Under the pieces are notes generated by a model, which saw nothing but the letters and a program-made list of their open reading frames with translations, did no database searches and was not told where the DNA came from. A DNA stretch of 64,000 nucleotides from Halochromatium roseum (GTDB taxonomy: Bacteria; Pseudomonadota; Gammaproteobacteria; Chromatiales; Chromatiaceae): contig NZ_NHSH01000042.1 in assembly GCF_016653315.1 (NCBI RefSeq), positions 62,001 to 126,000 on the forward strand, in the 5' to 3' direction. Made by a program: the position numbers and the translations under genes. Position 1 is the stretch's first letter; every line of letters starts with the position of its first letter. Shown here in pieces: positions 46,787 through 55,307 of the stretch.

Positions 46787-48259
46787 TTGCTCTCCGCTAA
46801 CCTTCCCGCTAACCTCACCGAGCCTCTCATCATCCCGCGCCCGGAGCACCCGATCTCCCGCGCCAACATCAGCCCGAATGCCCTAAAGGTGCTCAATCGG
46901 CTGAAACAGGCCGGGTTTCAGGCGTATCTGGTCGGTGGTGGCGTGCGCGATCTGCTACTCGGCCATGAGCCGAAAGACTTCGACATCGCGACCGACGCGA
47001 CGCCAGAAGAGGTCCGGAGCGTGTTCCGCAACTGTCGTCTGATCGGAAGGCGCTTCCGGCTCGCACACGTCTTCTTTGGTCGCGAGATCGTTGAGGTTGC
47101 GACCTTCCGCGGCAGCAATGCCGACGGCGGCAGCGATGCACAGGTCACCGAGCAGGGCATGATCCTGCGCGACAACGTCTACGGCAGCATCACTGAAGAC
47201 GCGCTGCGCCGCGACTTCACGGTGAACGCCCTCTACTACAATATCGCTGACTTCTCGCTGGTCGACTACGCTGGCGGTCTCGCCGATATCGAACAGGGAC
47301 GGTTGCGGTTGATCGGCGATGATCCGGTGGCGCGCTACCGCGAAGATCCGGTGCGGATGCTGCGTGCAGTGCGCTTTGCCTGCAAGCTGGGCTTTATCAT
47401 CGATGACGACTGCGCAGCGCCGATCCGCGCGCTTGCGGAGCTGCTCAGAGAGATCTCGCCGGCGCGTCTGTTCGAGGAGACGTTGAAGCTGTTTCATAGC
47501 GGTTATGCACTCCAAGCCTTCGAGAAGCTGCGCCACTTCGACCTGTTCGCGCAGCTCTTCCCGGAGACCGATGCGTGCCTTGCGCGCGAGGATCATGCGT
47601 TCCCGATCACCTTCGTCAGCCGCGGGCTCGACAATACCGACCAGCGTATCCTCGAAGGCAAGCCGGTGGCGCCCGCGTTCTTGTTCGCGGTGTTGCTGTG
47701 GGAGCCGGTGCGTCTTCGCTATCAAGCCTTGCTCGATGACGGGATGCCCTCGGCCGATGCCATGGCCTTGGCCTCGCACGAGGTCGCCTCGGCGCAACAG
47801 CAATGGGTCGCCATCCAAAAGCGCTTCGCCTTGCCGATGCGCGAGATCTGGGCCCTGCAGCCGCGGCTGGAGCGACGTCAGGGCAAGCGGCCGATGCTGC
47901 TGCTGAGTCATCCCCGCTTTCGTGCCGCCTATGACTTTCTGCTGTTGCGCGCTGAGGCCGGCGAAACCGATCCTGAGCTTGCGCAATGGTGGACGCGCTT
48001 TCAGGCTGTCGATGCGGCAGAGCGCGCGAAGATGCTCGGCAGCACCCCGCAGCAGCGCAAGCGTAAGCGAAGGAGGCGCAAGCCGAAATCGGCCCCGCTC
48101 GCGGCGGGAGCTGCGGCTGCTGCCGGGGCGACCGCAACCCCATCTGCTGGCGCTGAAGGCGCGGGTATCGCGTCCGTTCAGCCGGGCTCGATGGATGCTG
48201 GACCGGCCGATGTCCAGCCGGGGCGGGCCGCGCAGCGCAGAGAGAAAGCAGATGGTTGA
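46787..48259 (+). CDS. pcnB: Poly(A) polymerase I
   Basis: PcnB adds A-tails to RNA 3' ends and so promotes decay. The 490-residue protein has the nucleotidyltransferase fold with AYLVGGGVRDLLLG and catalytic Asp residues in KDFDIATDATPEEV, RRDFTVNALYYNI, and YREDPVRMLRAVRFACKLGF. The long basic tail (QQRKRKRRRRKPKS) is normal for PcnB; the Ala/Gly-rich end is longer. There is no ATG or GTG before the conserved part: the first start is TTG 46787, ten bases after AGGAAG. E. coli pcnB is also known for a rare start codon. Its end overlaps folK by eight bases. Confidence 0.93.
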   Translation: MLSANLPANLTEPLIIPRPEHPISRANISPNALKVLNRLKQAGFQAYLVGGGVRDLLLGHEPKDFDIATDATPEEVRSVFRNCRLIGRRFRLAHVFFGREIVEVATFRGSNADGGSDAQVTEQGMILRDNVYGSITEDALRRDFTVNALYYNIADFSLVDYAGGLADIEQGRLRLIGDDPVARYREDPVRMLRAVRFACKLGFIIDDDCAAPIRALAELLREISPARLFEETLKLFHSGYALQAFEKLRHFDLFAQLFPETDACLAREDHAFPITFVSRGLDNTDQRILEGKPVAPAFLFAVLLWEPVRLRYQALLDDGMPSADAMALASHEVASAQQQWVAIQKRFALPMREIWALQPRLERRQGKRPMLLLSHPRFRAAYDFLLLRAEAGETDPELAQWWTRFQAVDAAERAKMLGSTPQQRKRKRRRRKPKSAPLAAGAAAAAGATATPSAGAEGAGIASVQPGSMDAGPADVQPGRAAQRREKADG

Positions 48260-48917
48260 GTCGTCCAGCGAAACACCAACGCAGCGCGTGACCGTCTATC
48301 TTGGGCTCGGGGCCAATCTCAGCGATCCCCGCCGCCAAGTCGAGCAAGCCCTGCTGCAGTTGCAGACCTTGCCCGGATCTGAGGTGACGGCGGTGTCGTC
48401 GCTGTATCGAACCTTGCCCGTCGGTCCAGCGGATCAGCCCGACTTCATCAATGCGGTTGCGCGGATCGATACCCAGCTCGAGCCGCTGGTGCTGCTGACG
48501 GCGCTGCAGCAGATCGAGCGTCAGCACGGCCGCATCCGTAATGGCCAGCGCTGGGGACCGCGCACCTTGGATCTCGATATCCTGCTCATCGGTGAGCAGG
48601 TGTTGGCGCTGCCACAGCTGTGCGTTCCGCATCCACAGATGCACTGTCGGGCCTTCGTCCTAGGCCCGCTGGCCGAGATTGCACCGCCAGGACTCGAGAT
48701 CCCCGGTCAGGGCCGCTTGGATGACCTGCTTGCCGCCGTTGCCGATGAAGCAGGCACCATGGTTCGGCTGCGCGCCGATGACTCGGGCCGCTCTTATTTT
48801 TCCGCATCTGCCCGTTTTGGAGCCTCTGAGTTCGATGTCAGCGAGAACCATTACCACGACGAGCTTGCTTGCGCTCAAGCAGCGTGGCGAGCGCATCGCC
48901 TGCCTGACCTGTTATGA
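48252..48917 (+). CDS. folK: 2-amino-4-hydroxy-6-hydroxymethyldihydropteridine pyrophosphokinase
   Basis: FolK pyrophosphorylates the pterin precursor of folate. The 221-residue frame has YLGLGANLSDPRRQVEQAL, SSLYRTLPVGPADQPDFINAV, and the signature RWGPRTLDLDILLIG with PHPQMHCRAFVLGPLAEIAP. The family usually ends near residue 165-175; here the frame runs 45 residues further and overlaps panB by 83 bases. The extra part is not recognisable and may be a read-through after loss of the stop. It starts within the pcnB end. Confidence 0.93.
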   Translation: MVESSSETPTQRVTVYLGLGANLSDPRRQVEQALLQLQTLPGSEVTAVSSLYRTLPVGPADQPDFINAVARIDTQLEPLVLLTALQQIERQHGRIRNGQRWGPRTLDLDILLIGEQVLALPQLCVPHPQMHCRAFVLGPLAEIAPPGLEIPGQGRLDDLLAAVADEAGTMVRLRADDSGRSYFSASARFGASEFDVSENHYHDELACAQAAWRAHRLPDLL

Positions 48918-49698
48918 CGCCGCCTTTGCCAGGGTCTTAGAGCGCTCTGGGGTCGAGGTGTTGTTGGTGGGAGACTCGCTAGGCATGGTCATCCAAGGGC
49001 AACCGACGACCGTGCCGGTGACCTTGGATCAGATGGTCTACCACAGCCGTTGTGTCACTCGAGCGGCCGAGCGTAGCCTGGTCATCGCCGATATGCCGTT
49101 TATGAGCTATGCAACGCCGGAGCGGGCGGTGGCGGCGGCGGCCCGCTTGATGGGCGAAGGTGGCGCGGCGATGGTCAAGCTCGAAGGCGGTGAGCCACTG
49201 GTGGAGATCGTCGCCCGCTTGACCGCGTTCGGTGCCCCGGTCTGCGCGCATTTGGGTTTGTTGCCGCAATCGGTGCATCAGCTCGGTGGCTACCGTGTTC
49301 AGGGTCGCGAGGCCGCAGATGCCGAACGTATCGAGGCCGAGGCGTTGGCGCTGCAGGATGCGGGCGCCTCGTTGCTGATTCTGGAGTGTGTGCCGAGCGC
49401 GCTTGCGGCAGCACTGGCGCAGCGGCTCAGGATTCCTGTGATTGGCATCGGCGCTGGCAACCGCTGCGATGGGCAGGTGTTGGTGCTGCATGATGTGCTC
49501 GGACTCACGCCCGGAACCGCGCCGCGCTTCAGCAAGAATTTTCTCGCCGAGCTCGCGCCTGCGGCTGTTGCAGGGTCTGGTGGCGTTGATGCTGACGGCG
49601 GCAGCGGCGCTGCGTTCGGCATTGACGCCGCGATCAAGGGTTATGTCGAAGCGGTTAAGTCCGGTGCCTTTCCAGCGCCCGAGCACACCTTGGCCTGA
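48835..49698 (+). CDS. panB: Ketopantoate hydroxymethyltransferase
   Basis: PanB makes ketopantoate from ketoisovalerate in pantothenate synthesis. The 287-residue TIM-barrel enzyme has MLTCYDAAFA-like CLTCYDAAFARVLE, LLVGDSLGMVIQGQPTTVPVTLDQMV, MPFMSYATPE, KLEGGEPLVE, HLGLLPQSVHQLGGYRVQG, LLILECVPSALA and IGIGAGNRCDGQVLVLHD. The ATG at 48835 starts MSARTITTTSLLALKQRGER, as usual for the family, and lies inside the folK frame. A short Gly/Ala/Asp-rich insert (VAGSGGVDADGGSGAAFG) near the C-terminus is unusual. Confidence 0.96.
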   Translation: MSARTITTTSLLALKQRGERIACLTCYDAAFARVLERSGVEVLLVGDSLGMVIQGQPTTVPVTLDQMVYHSRCVTRAAERSLVIADMPFMSYATPERAVAAAARLMGEGGAAMVKLEGGEPLVEIVARLTAFGAPVCAHLGLLPQSVHQLGGYRVQGREAADAERIEAEALALQDAGASLLILECVPSALAAALAQRLRIPVIGIGAGNRCDGQVLVLHDVLGLTPGTAPRFSKNFLAELAPAAVAGSGGVDADGGSGAAFGIDAAIKGYVEAVKSGAFPAPEHTLA

Positions 49699-49709
49699 GG
49701 TCCAAACCC

Positions 49710-50621
49710 ATGCAATTTCTCGATCAACTGCGGGCACTGCGGCGGCAGCGTGCGGAATGGCGCCAGGCGGGCTTGAGGGTCGGGTTGGTGCCGACCATGG
49801 GCAACCTGCATGCTGGTCATCTCTCATTGATTCGTGCGGCCTCTGAAGCGGCCGATCGCGTCGTCGCGACGGTGTTTGTGAACCCCCTGCAGTTTGGTGT
49901 TGGCGAGGATTTTGCTGCCTATCCGCGCACCCTAGAGCGCGACTCTGACATGCTCCGCGACGCGGGTTGTGATCTGCTCTTTGCGCCTTCTGATGCTGAG
50001 GTCTATCCGCGCGGGCGCGATCAGCAGACCTTTGTCGAGGTGCCTGGGCTCTCTGATCAGCTGTGCGGCGCGAGCCGGCCAGGTCATTTTCGCGGCGTCG
50101 CGACCGTGGTCGCCAAACTCTTCAATATGGTTCAGCCGGAGGTGGCGATCTTCGGCGAGAAAGATTTTCAGCAGCTGCTCGTGATCCGCCGCATGGTCGA
50201 GGATCTCAATCTACCGGTCGAAGTGGTTGGGGCACCCATCGTGCGCGAGCCGGACGGGTTGGCGATGAGTTCCCGCAACGGCTATCTCAGCGCTGCTGAG
50301 CGGGCCATAGCGCCGCGGCTGCGGGCCTGCCTGATCACCGCCGTAGCGCGTTTGCGCTCTGGTGCCAACTTCGCTGAGGTGGAGCAGGATGCCCAGAACG
50401 CCCTGGCCGCGGCTGGTTTCGAGCCGGATTATGTCAGCGTCCGGCGCCGTGCTGACCTTGCTGAGCCTGCGCCTGATACCCAGCTTGGCTCAGGCACAGC
50501 GCAGGACCGGGCCTTGATGATACTTGCCGCTGCGCAGCTCGGCCGGGCGCGACTGATCGACAATCTTGCCTGCGATCTCGATGCGCCACTTGCCGAGCGA
50601 GCCCAGGATCTGAGACCCTAA
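49710..50621 (+). CDS. panC: Pantothenate synthetase
   Basis: PanC condenses pantoate and beta-alanine with ATP. The 303-residue enzyme has the nucleotidyl-transferase HIGH-type motif in VPTMGNLHAGHLSLI, VVATVFVNPLQFGVGEDFAAYPRTLE, GHFRGVATVVAKLFNMVQPEVAIFGEKDFQQL and the KMSKS-like AMSSRNGYLS. Its length is slightly over the usual ~285 owing to the C-terminus (LDAPLAERAQDLRP). It is 11 bases after panB; panD follows after 192 bases. Confidence 0.96.
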   Translation: MQFLDQLRALRRQRAEWRQAGLRVGLVPTMGNLHAGHLSLIRAASEAADRVVATVFVNPLQFGVGEDFAAYPRTLERDSDMLRDAGCDLLFAPSDAEVYPRGRDQQTFVEVPGLSDQLCGASRPGHFRGVATVVAKLFNMVQPEVAIFGEKDFQQLLVIRRMVEDLNLPVEVVGAPIVREPDGLAMSSRNGYLSAAERAIAPRLRACLITAVARLRSGANFAEVEQDAQNALAAAGFEPDYVSVRRRADLAEPAPDTQLGSGTAQDRALMILAAAQLGRARLIDNLACDLDAPLAERAQDLRP

Positions 50622-50813
50622 CGGATTGCTGCGCTGCAGCATACATGAGACTCATCACGATGGATCGCTCAGCAGAGAGGCTTGCCAGGCTCAGCTGCCG
50701 GTGCGAGCATGCCCCCATCTTGACGGCGAATTGTAATGGCCTCCGCCCGGTCACCTAATTACCGAGAGGGTAGCAGCATGGTTGATCGCGGCTGCCCCGG
50801 GAGACGACTACCG

Positions 50814-51194
50814 ATGCAACTGACTCTGCTCAAGTGCAAGCTTCATCGCGTCTGCGTGACGCAGGCCGAACTCGATTACGAGGGCTCCTGCGCCATCGAC
50901 GAGAACCTAATGCGTCAGGCTGGCATCCGCGAATATGAACAGCTTCATATCTACAACGTGGCCAATGGCGAGCGCTTCAGTACCTATGCGATCCGTGCCG
51001 AGGCTGGCTCGCGGGTCATCTCAGTCAACGGCGCCGCGGCACACAAGGCCAGCCCCGGCGACCGGTTGATCATCTGCTGTTATGTCGGGATGGGCGAGCA
51101 GGAAGCGGCACACTTCGAGCCAACGCTGGTCTACTGCGACGAGAACAATGAGGTGATTCGACTCGGGCATCAGATCCCGGCACAGGCGGCTTGA
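50814..51194 (+). CDS. panD: Aspartate 1-decarboxylase precursor
   Basis: PanD makes beta-alanine from aspartate, completing the panBCD set. The 126-residue pro-enzyme cleaves itself between Gly24 and Ser25 (DYEGSCAID) to make the pyruvoyl cofactor. [16 protein letters not shown] at the start and [36 protein letters not shown] follow the family. GGGAG nine bases before the ATG at 50814 supports this start; the longer frame from 50736 adds an unconserved leader. It converges with glgA across a repeat element. Confidence 0.96.
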   Translation: MQLTLLKCKLHRVCVTQAELDYEGSCAIDENLMRQAGIREYEQLHIYNVANGERFSTYAIRAEAGSRVISVNGAAAHKASPGDRLIICCYVGMGEQEAAHFEPTLVYCDENNEVIRLGHQIPAQAA

Positions 51195-51198
51195 GCAA

Positions 51199-51257
51199 TG
51201 AACCTGAATCTCACGCGATTGATCGTCCGGCGTGGCGCCGCGCCATGATCGTTTAAG
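51199..51257 (+). repeat. Interspersed repeat family 1 (REP-like), copy C
   Basis: CCTGAATCTCACGCG, then CGTGGCGCCGCGCCATG and ATCGTTTAAGCG, filling the whole gap between the convergent panD and glgA genes. The TTA at 51253-51255 is the TAA stop of glgA on the minus strand. Confidence 0.8.
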
Positions 51258-52764
51258 CGGAAAGCGCGACCGCCTGCTGCGTTCTCGACTCGAGCGCCTC
51301 TTCATAAAAGGCCTGGTAGTAGTTGGCGCTGGCTTCCCAGCTCAGATCCTTTGTCATCCCATTCTGTACCACGCGGCGCCAGGTTGCGGGCTCTTCGCGA
51401 TGGAGCCTCAGAGCTCGCTCGATGGCGCCCCAAAGCGCTTCGGAATCCGCGTCATCGAACAGAAAACCGGTCGCCTCATTGCTGGCGAGGCTCTCTGGCG
51501 TGGTATCAACCACGGTGTCGGCGAGTCCGCCGGTGCGGCGCACGATGGGCACCGTCCCGTAGCGCAGACTGTACATCTGGTTTAGCCCGCAAGGCTCGAA
51601 GCGAGAGGGCATCAAGAACAGATCGCTGCCGGCCTCGATCAAATGTGCGCGCGCCTCGTCATAACCGATCCGCACGCTCAATTGGTTTGGGTGCTGAGCG
51701 GCATGCTCCAGCAGACGTTGCTCCAAGACACGATCGCCTTCGCCCTGGACCACGAGTTGGATGTTGCCCCGCTCGAGCAGGCGCGGGACCAGGTCCAGGA
51801 TCATGTCGACCCCTTTCTGCTCGACCAGGCGGCCGATATGGCCCAGCACCAGGCTGTGCTCATCGTGTGGCAGATCAAAGTGGCGTTGCAGCTCATGCTT
51901 ATTCGCGGCCTTGAGCTCGATGCTGTCGAGATCGTAATTCTGGGCCAGACTGGCGTCGTGCAGCGGGTCCCAGGTCCGATAATCGATCCCGTTCAAGATG
52001 CCGCGGAAGCGGCTTCCAAGCTGTCGCAGCAGGCCATCGAGACCGCAGCCTGACTCGGCGGTGCGAACCTCCTCGGCGTAGGTCGGGCTGACGGTGTTGG
52101 TTCGGTCGGAGAAGGCGATGCCACCTTTTAAGAAGGACATGCGCTGATGGAACTCGACGCCACCGATCGACCAGAGCGCGGGGGGCAAGCCCAGACGATC
52201 GAAGGTCGCGCGATCAAAGACCCCTTGGTAGGCGAGGTTATGGACCGTGAACACGGTCGCCGGTCGCTCCTCATAGCGACTCAGGAAGACGGGCGCGAGA
52301 CCCGTTTGCCAATCGTTACAGTGCAGCACGTCGGGGCGCCAGTCGATGGTCGGTAGCCCGAGCGCGACCCGAGCTAACACTCGGGCAAACAGCAGAAAGC
52401 GTTCGGGATTGTCGCCCCAGTCACGGCCGCTGACATCGGTATACGGATTGCCTTCGCGGCAAAAATAGGCGGGTGCTTCGACCAGGTAAACCGGGAGATC
52501 GCGGTCTGGTAAGAGACCGCCGAGCAGTGAGACGGGGCCCTGTGTGCCTTTCAGCCCCACCTCGCTGAGCACGCGCAATTCACGCACCAGCCGTTTGGCT
52601 TGTGGATAGGCGGGTATGATGAGCCTGGCGTCATGGCCGAGTTCGCGCAGCGCCATTGGTAGGCTTGCGGCGACATCGGCGAGGCCGCCAGTCTTGATCA
52701 AGGGGTGCGCTTCGCTGCTGGCGAACAGTACGGCTTGGCCACCGGGAGCGACAGAAAGGGGCAT
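51253..52764 (-). CDS. glgA: Glycogen synthase (ADP-glucose, GT5)
   Basis: GlgA elongates glycogen from ADP-glucose. The 503-residue GT-B enzyme has the N-terminal KTGGLADVAASLPMAL (the KxGGL sugar-nucleotide motif), VFTVHNLAYQGVFDRA, FLKGGIAFSDRTNTVSPTYAEEV, and the C-terminal SRFEPCGLNQMYSLRYGTVPIVRRTGGLADTV with the catalytic Glu. The ATG at 52764 is chosen over a TTG 12 bases upstream. It is divergent from zwf with 79 bases between them, so the two carbon-storage and pentose-phosphate genes may share a control region. Confidence 0.96.
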   Translation of the reverse strand: MPLSVAPGGQAVLFASSEAHPLIKTGGLADVAASLPMALRELGHDARLIIPAYPQAKRLVRELRVLSEVGLKGTQGPVSLLGGLLPDRDLPVYLVEAPAYFCREGNPYTDVSGRDWGDNPERFLLFARVLARVALGLPTIDWRPDVLHCNDWQTGLAPVFLSRYEERPATVFTVHNLAYQGVFDRATFDRLGLPPALWSIGGVEFHQRMSFLKGGIAFSDRTNTVSPTYAEEVRTAESGCGLDGLLRQLGSRFRGILNGIDYRTWDPLHDASLAQNYDLDSIELKAANKHELQRHFDLPHDEHSLVLGHIGRLVEQKGVDMILDLVPRLLERGNIQLVVQGEGDRVLEQRLLEHAAQHPNQLSVRIGYDEARAHLIEAGSDLFLMPSRFEPCGLNQMYSLRYGTVPIVRRTGGLADTVVDTTPESLASNEATGFLFDDADSEALWGAIERALRLHREEPATWRRVVQNGMTKDLSWEASANYYQAFYEEALESRTQQAVALSA

Positions 52765-52843
52765 GGGCGGGTCCAACGCTTGTGTTGTTGATGAGGCTCT
52801 CCAACTGAAACTAGCACAAAACTCTTGACTCTAGGAGAACCTG

Positions 52844-54319
52844 ATGCGGGACGATTGCACACTGGTGATCTTTGGCTCGACCGGAAATCTGGCCCAGATC
52901 AAGTTGATTCCGGCGCTCTACCACCTGGAACTGGCCGGCCATCTGGCCCCATCGATGCGTGTGGTCGGCTTTGGGCGGCGCGACTGGTCTGATGCGCATT
53001 GGCGCGATGAGGTGTACGGCTGGGTCAAGCAATCGGCGCGCGGCGAACTCGATGAGTCTGCGCTGCAGCGCCTGCAAGAGCGCTTTTACTTTGTGAAAGG
53101 GGATCTCACCGATGTCGCAGGCTTCGAGCGGCTGGCGCAGCGGCTGCGGGGTGACGAAGGCTTTCCACGCAACCTGATCTTCTACCTTGCCATCGCGCCG
53201 GGTCAATATGGCAACACGGTCGATGGTCTGGCCGCACAGGGGCTCAACCAGCAAGACGACGGCTGGGCGCGGCTGGTGGTCGAGAAGCCCTTTGGCTATG
53301 ACCTGGAAAGCGCCGAGATTCTCGACCAGCAACTGCGCCGGCATTTCGATGAGGACCAGATCTACCGCATCGATCACTACCTGGGCAAGAGCACGGTGCA
53401 GAACGTGCTGGTGTTCCGCTTTGCCAACCTGTTACTCGAACCCCTTTGGAACCGCAACTACATCGATCATGTGCAGATCACCCATGCCGAGGCGCGCGGC
53501 ATCGGTTCTCGGGCCGGTTTTTACGATGGGGTCGGAGCGCTGCGCGACATGATCCAGAGCCATCTGCTGCAGCTGTTGACCCTGGTGGCGATGGAGCCGC
53601 CGCCGAGTCTGGATGCGGAGGCGTTGCGCGATGAGAAGGTCAAGGTGCTGCGCTCGATCCGCCCGATCAGCCGTCAGGCGGTGCATGCGCAGGCGTTTCG
53701 CGCCCAGTACCGGGCCGGCGAGGTTGATGGCGAGCGGGTGCCCGGTTATCTCGACGAGCCGGGCGTCGATCCGCAGAGCGCGACCGAGACCTATGCCGCG
53801 CTCAAGCTCTATATCGACAACTGGCGCTGGCGCAATGTGCCCTTCTATCTGCGCACCGGCAAGCGCATGGGCGAGACCAACTCGCTGGTCAGCATCCGCT
53901 TCCGGCATCCGCCGCAACAGCTGTTCAAGGACACGCCGATCGAGCAGTTGAAGCCAAACTGGCTGATGATCAACATCCAGCCGAACGAGTGCATCCGTAT
54001 GGAACTGCAGGTGAAGCAGGCTGGGCTTGAGATGCGCACCGTCACCGAACATCTGGACGCCAACACCTGCCACATCGGTAGCGAGCAGATCGATGCCTAT
54101 GAGGCCTTGTTACTGGACGCGATCGAGGGTGATCACTCGCTGTTCCTGCGCTACGACGAGGTCAACTACGCCTGGCGCATCGTCGATCCGGTACTCAAGC
54201 TCTGGGCCACCGAGCGCGACTTCATCCACACCTACCCCGCTGGCTCCTGGGGGCCGGCTGAGGCGACTCGGTTGTTCGACAAGGAGGATCAGGATTGGCG
54301 GAATGATTTGGATGGGTGA
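52844..54319 (+). CDS. zwf: Glucose-6-phosphate 1-dehydrogenase
   Basis: Zwf oxidises glucose-6-phosphate, giving NADPH for the pentose-phosphate path. The 491-residue enzyme has the coenzyme-binding loop [20 protein letters not shown], the substrate motif [13 protein letters not shown] and [26 protein letters not shown] and the C-terminal [11 protein letters not shown]. The Gly-x-x-Gly loop has GSTGNL where many have GASGDL. An AGGAG precedes the ATG at 52844. It converges with the heme oxygenase gene, leaving a 29-base gap. Confidence 0.96.
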   Translation: MRDDCTLVIFGSTGNLAQIKLIPALYHLELAGHLAPSMRVVGFGRRDWSDAHWRDEVYGWVKQSARGELDESALQRLQERFYFVKGDLTDVAGFERLAQRLRGDEGFPRNLIFYLAIAPGQYGNTVDGLAAQGLNQQDDGWARLVVEKPFGYDLESAEILDQQLRRHFDEDQIYRIDHYLGKSTVQNVLVFRFANLLLEPLWNRNYIDHVQITHAEARGIGSRAGFYDGVGALRDMIQSHLLQLLTLVAMEPPPSLDAEALRDEKVKVLRSIRPISRQAVHAQAFRAQYRAGEVDGERVPGYLDEPGVDPQSATETYAALKLYIDNWRWRNVPFYLRTGKRMGETNSLVSIRFRHPPQQLFKDTPIEQLKPNWLMINIQPNECIRMELQVKQAGLEMRTVTEHLDANTCHIGSEQIDAYEALLLDAIEGDHSLFLRYDEVNYAWRIVDPVLKLWATERDFIHTYPAGSWGPAEATRLFDKEDQDWRNDLDG

Positions 54320-54348
54320 GGAGTGAGGAGTGGTGAGCGCTTACTGCG

Positions 54349-55137
54349 CTACGACGGCTTGGGCGGTGCCGATGGATCAAAGACGTCGAGGAAGCAGTGG
54401 TACGCCTGCACGGCACCGGCAGTGATGGCGGCCAACTCTTTATCGTCCTCGGCCGGACGAGCGAGCGAGCGGGCCAGCGCCGTCCAATCGGCGCTTGCGG
54501 CGTCGAGCAGTGTCCAGTAGGCACAAGCCTGCTCGGTGAGCAACTGCGGCAATTGCGCTGTGACCCGGGCCGAGATCATCTTGCCGCCTTGAGTTGCGCC
54601 CTCGAGGACATAGCGCATGCCAAGGTACCGCGCCTGAGCTTGCACCACTGAATGAGCGCTGGCGAGCGCGGATGCCGTCGGCGATGGCTGCGACTGCGCT
54701 GGCTCTGGCGCTGGCTTTGGCGCAGACCGGATAGCCGAGGACGCGCTGATGGGTGCGGTCGTACTCGTTGGGATGGTCTTGCTTGCAAGGCGGCTGAGGT
54801 CCGATAACAGCGCCGGAACCCGTGGGCGATAGGCTGGCAGTCCGTCCGAACAGACACCGGGATGGCGATTGGCGAGCTGCTGTAGCTGGTGCTCTGCCGC
54901 GCGATGAGCCTCCAACAGGCCCCGCAGCGCGGCGACGTACTGCGTCAGCGTCAACTCCGGGTGGATGAGTTGGCGCAATCCAGGCGTGCTGTCGAGCCGG
55001 CTGTGCCAAGCCCTGGTGTTGGCCTTGAGCCGCTGATGGAGACTGGTGTCTTGGGTCTTGGTCAAGCTGAATCCGGTGTTCTGTCGTGGATAGTGAGCAT
55101 GCTGGGAGTTGTGATCGGCGTCTGCCTGAATGCTCAA
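54349..55137 (-). CDS. bphO: Heme oxygenase (biliverdin-producing) with inserted low-complexity segment
   Basis: Heme oxygenase opens heme to biliverdin, the chromophore of bacteriophytochromes. The first half has LKANTRAWHSRLDSTPGLRQ with the likely proximal His in WHSRL, and LTLTQYVAALRGLLEAHRAAE; the second half has LGMRYVLEGATQGGKMISARV and AYHCFLDVF. About 45 Ala/Pro/Ser-rich residues (APISASSAIRSAPKPAPEPA and on) split the fold. No ATG is available: the start is TTG, at 55137 or at 55065 (just before TKTQDTSLHQRLK), which would give a tighter N-terminus. It is the last gene of the photoreceptor cluster, matching the phytochrome's need for biliverdin. Confidence 0.82.
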   Translation of the reverse strand: MSIQADADHNSQHAHYPRQNTGFSLTKTQDTSLHQRLKANTRAWHSRLDSTPGLRQLIHPELTLTQYVAALRGLLEAHRAAEHQLQQLANRHPGVCSDGLPAYRPRVPALLSDLSRLASKTIPTSTTAPISASSAIRSAPKPAPEPAQSQPSPTASALASAHSVVQAQARYLGMRYVLEGATQGGKMISARVTAQLPQLLTEQACAYWTLLDAASADWTALARSLARPAEDDKELAAITAGAVQAYHCFLDVFDPSAPPKPS

Positions 55138-55307
55138 GCGGCCGACACGCGCTGGTTGCTCGGGTGCGGCAGACGCTGGTTTAGCGGGGCGACGGACTTG
55201 TGCTGGTCGGCTCAGGTGACGTCTGGCGCTGGCTTTGGTGACGTCTGGCGCAGGCCCTGGCTCTGGTCTGACTCAGGTGACGTCTGACTCTGGCTTAGGC
55301 AAGCGGC
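55138..55307. other. Spacer with short direct repeats between ligase and heme oxygenase genes
   Basis: GTGACGTCTG occurs three times between 55216 and 55290, with CTGGCTCTGG-like filler. It separates the ligase stop from the heme oxygenase start on the minus strand. It is probably slippage-derived sequence of the same type that sits inside the two flanking genes. Confidence 0.5.
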
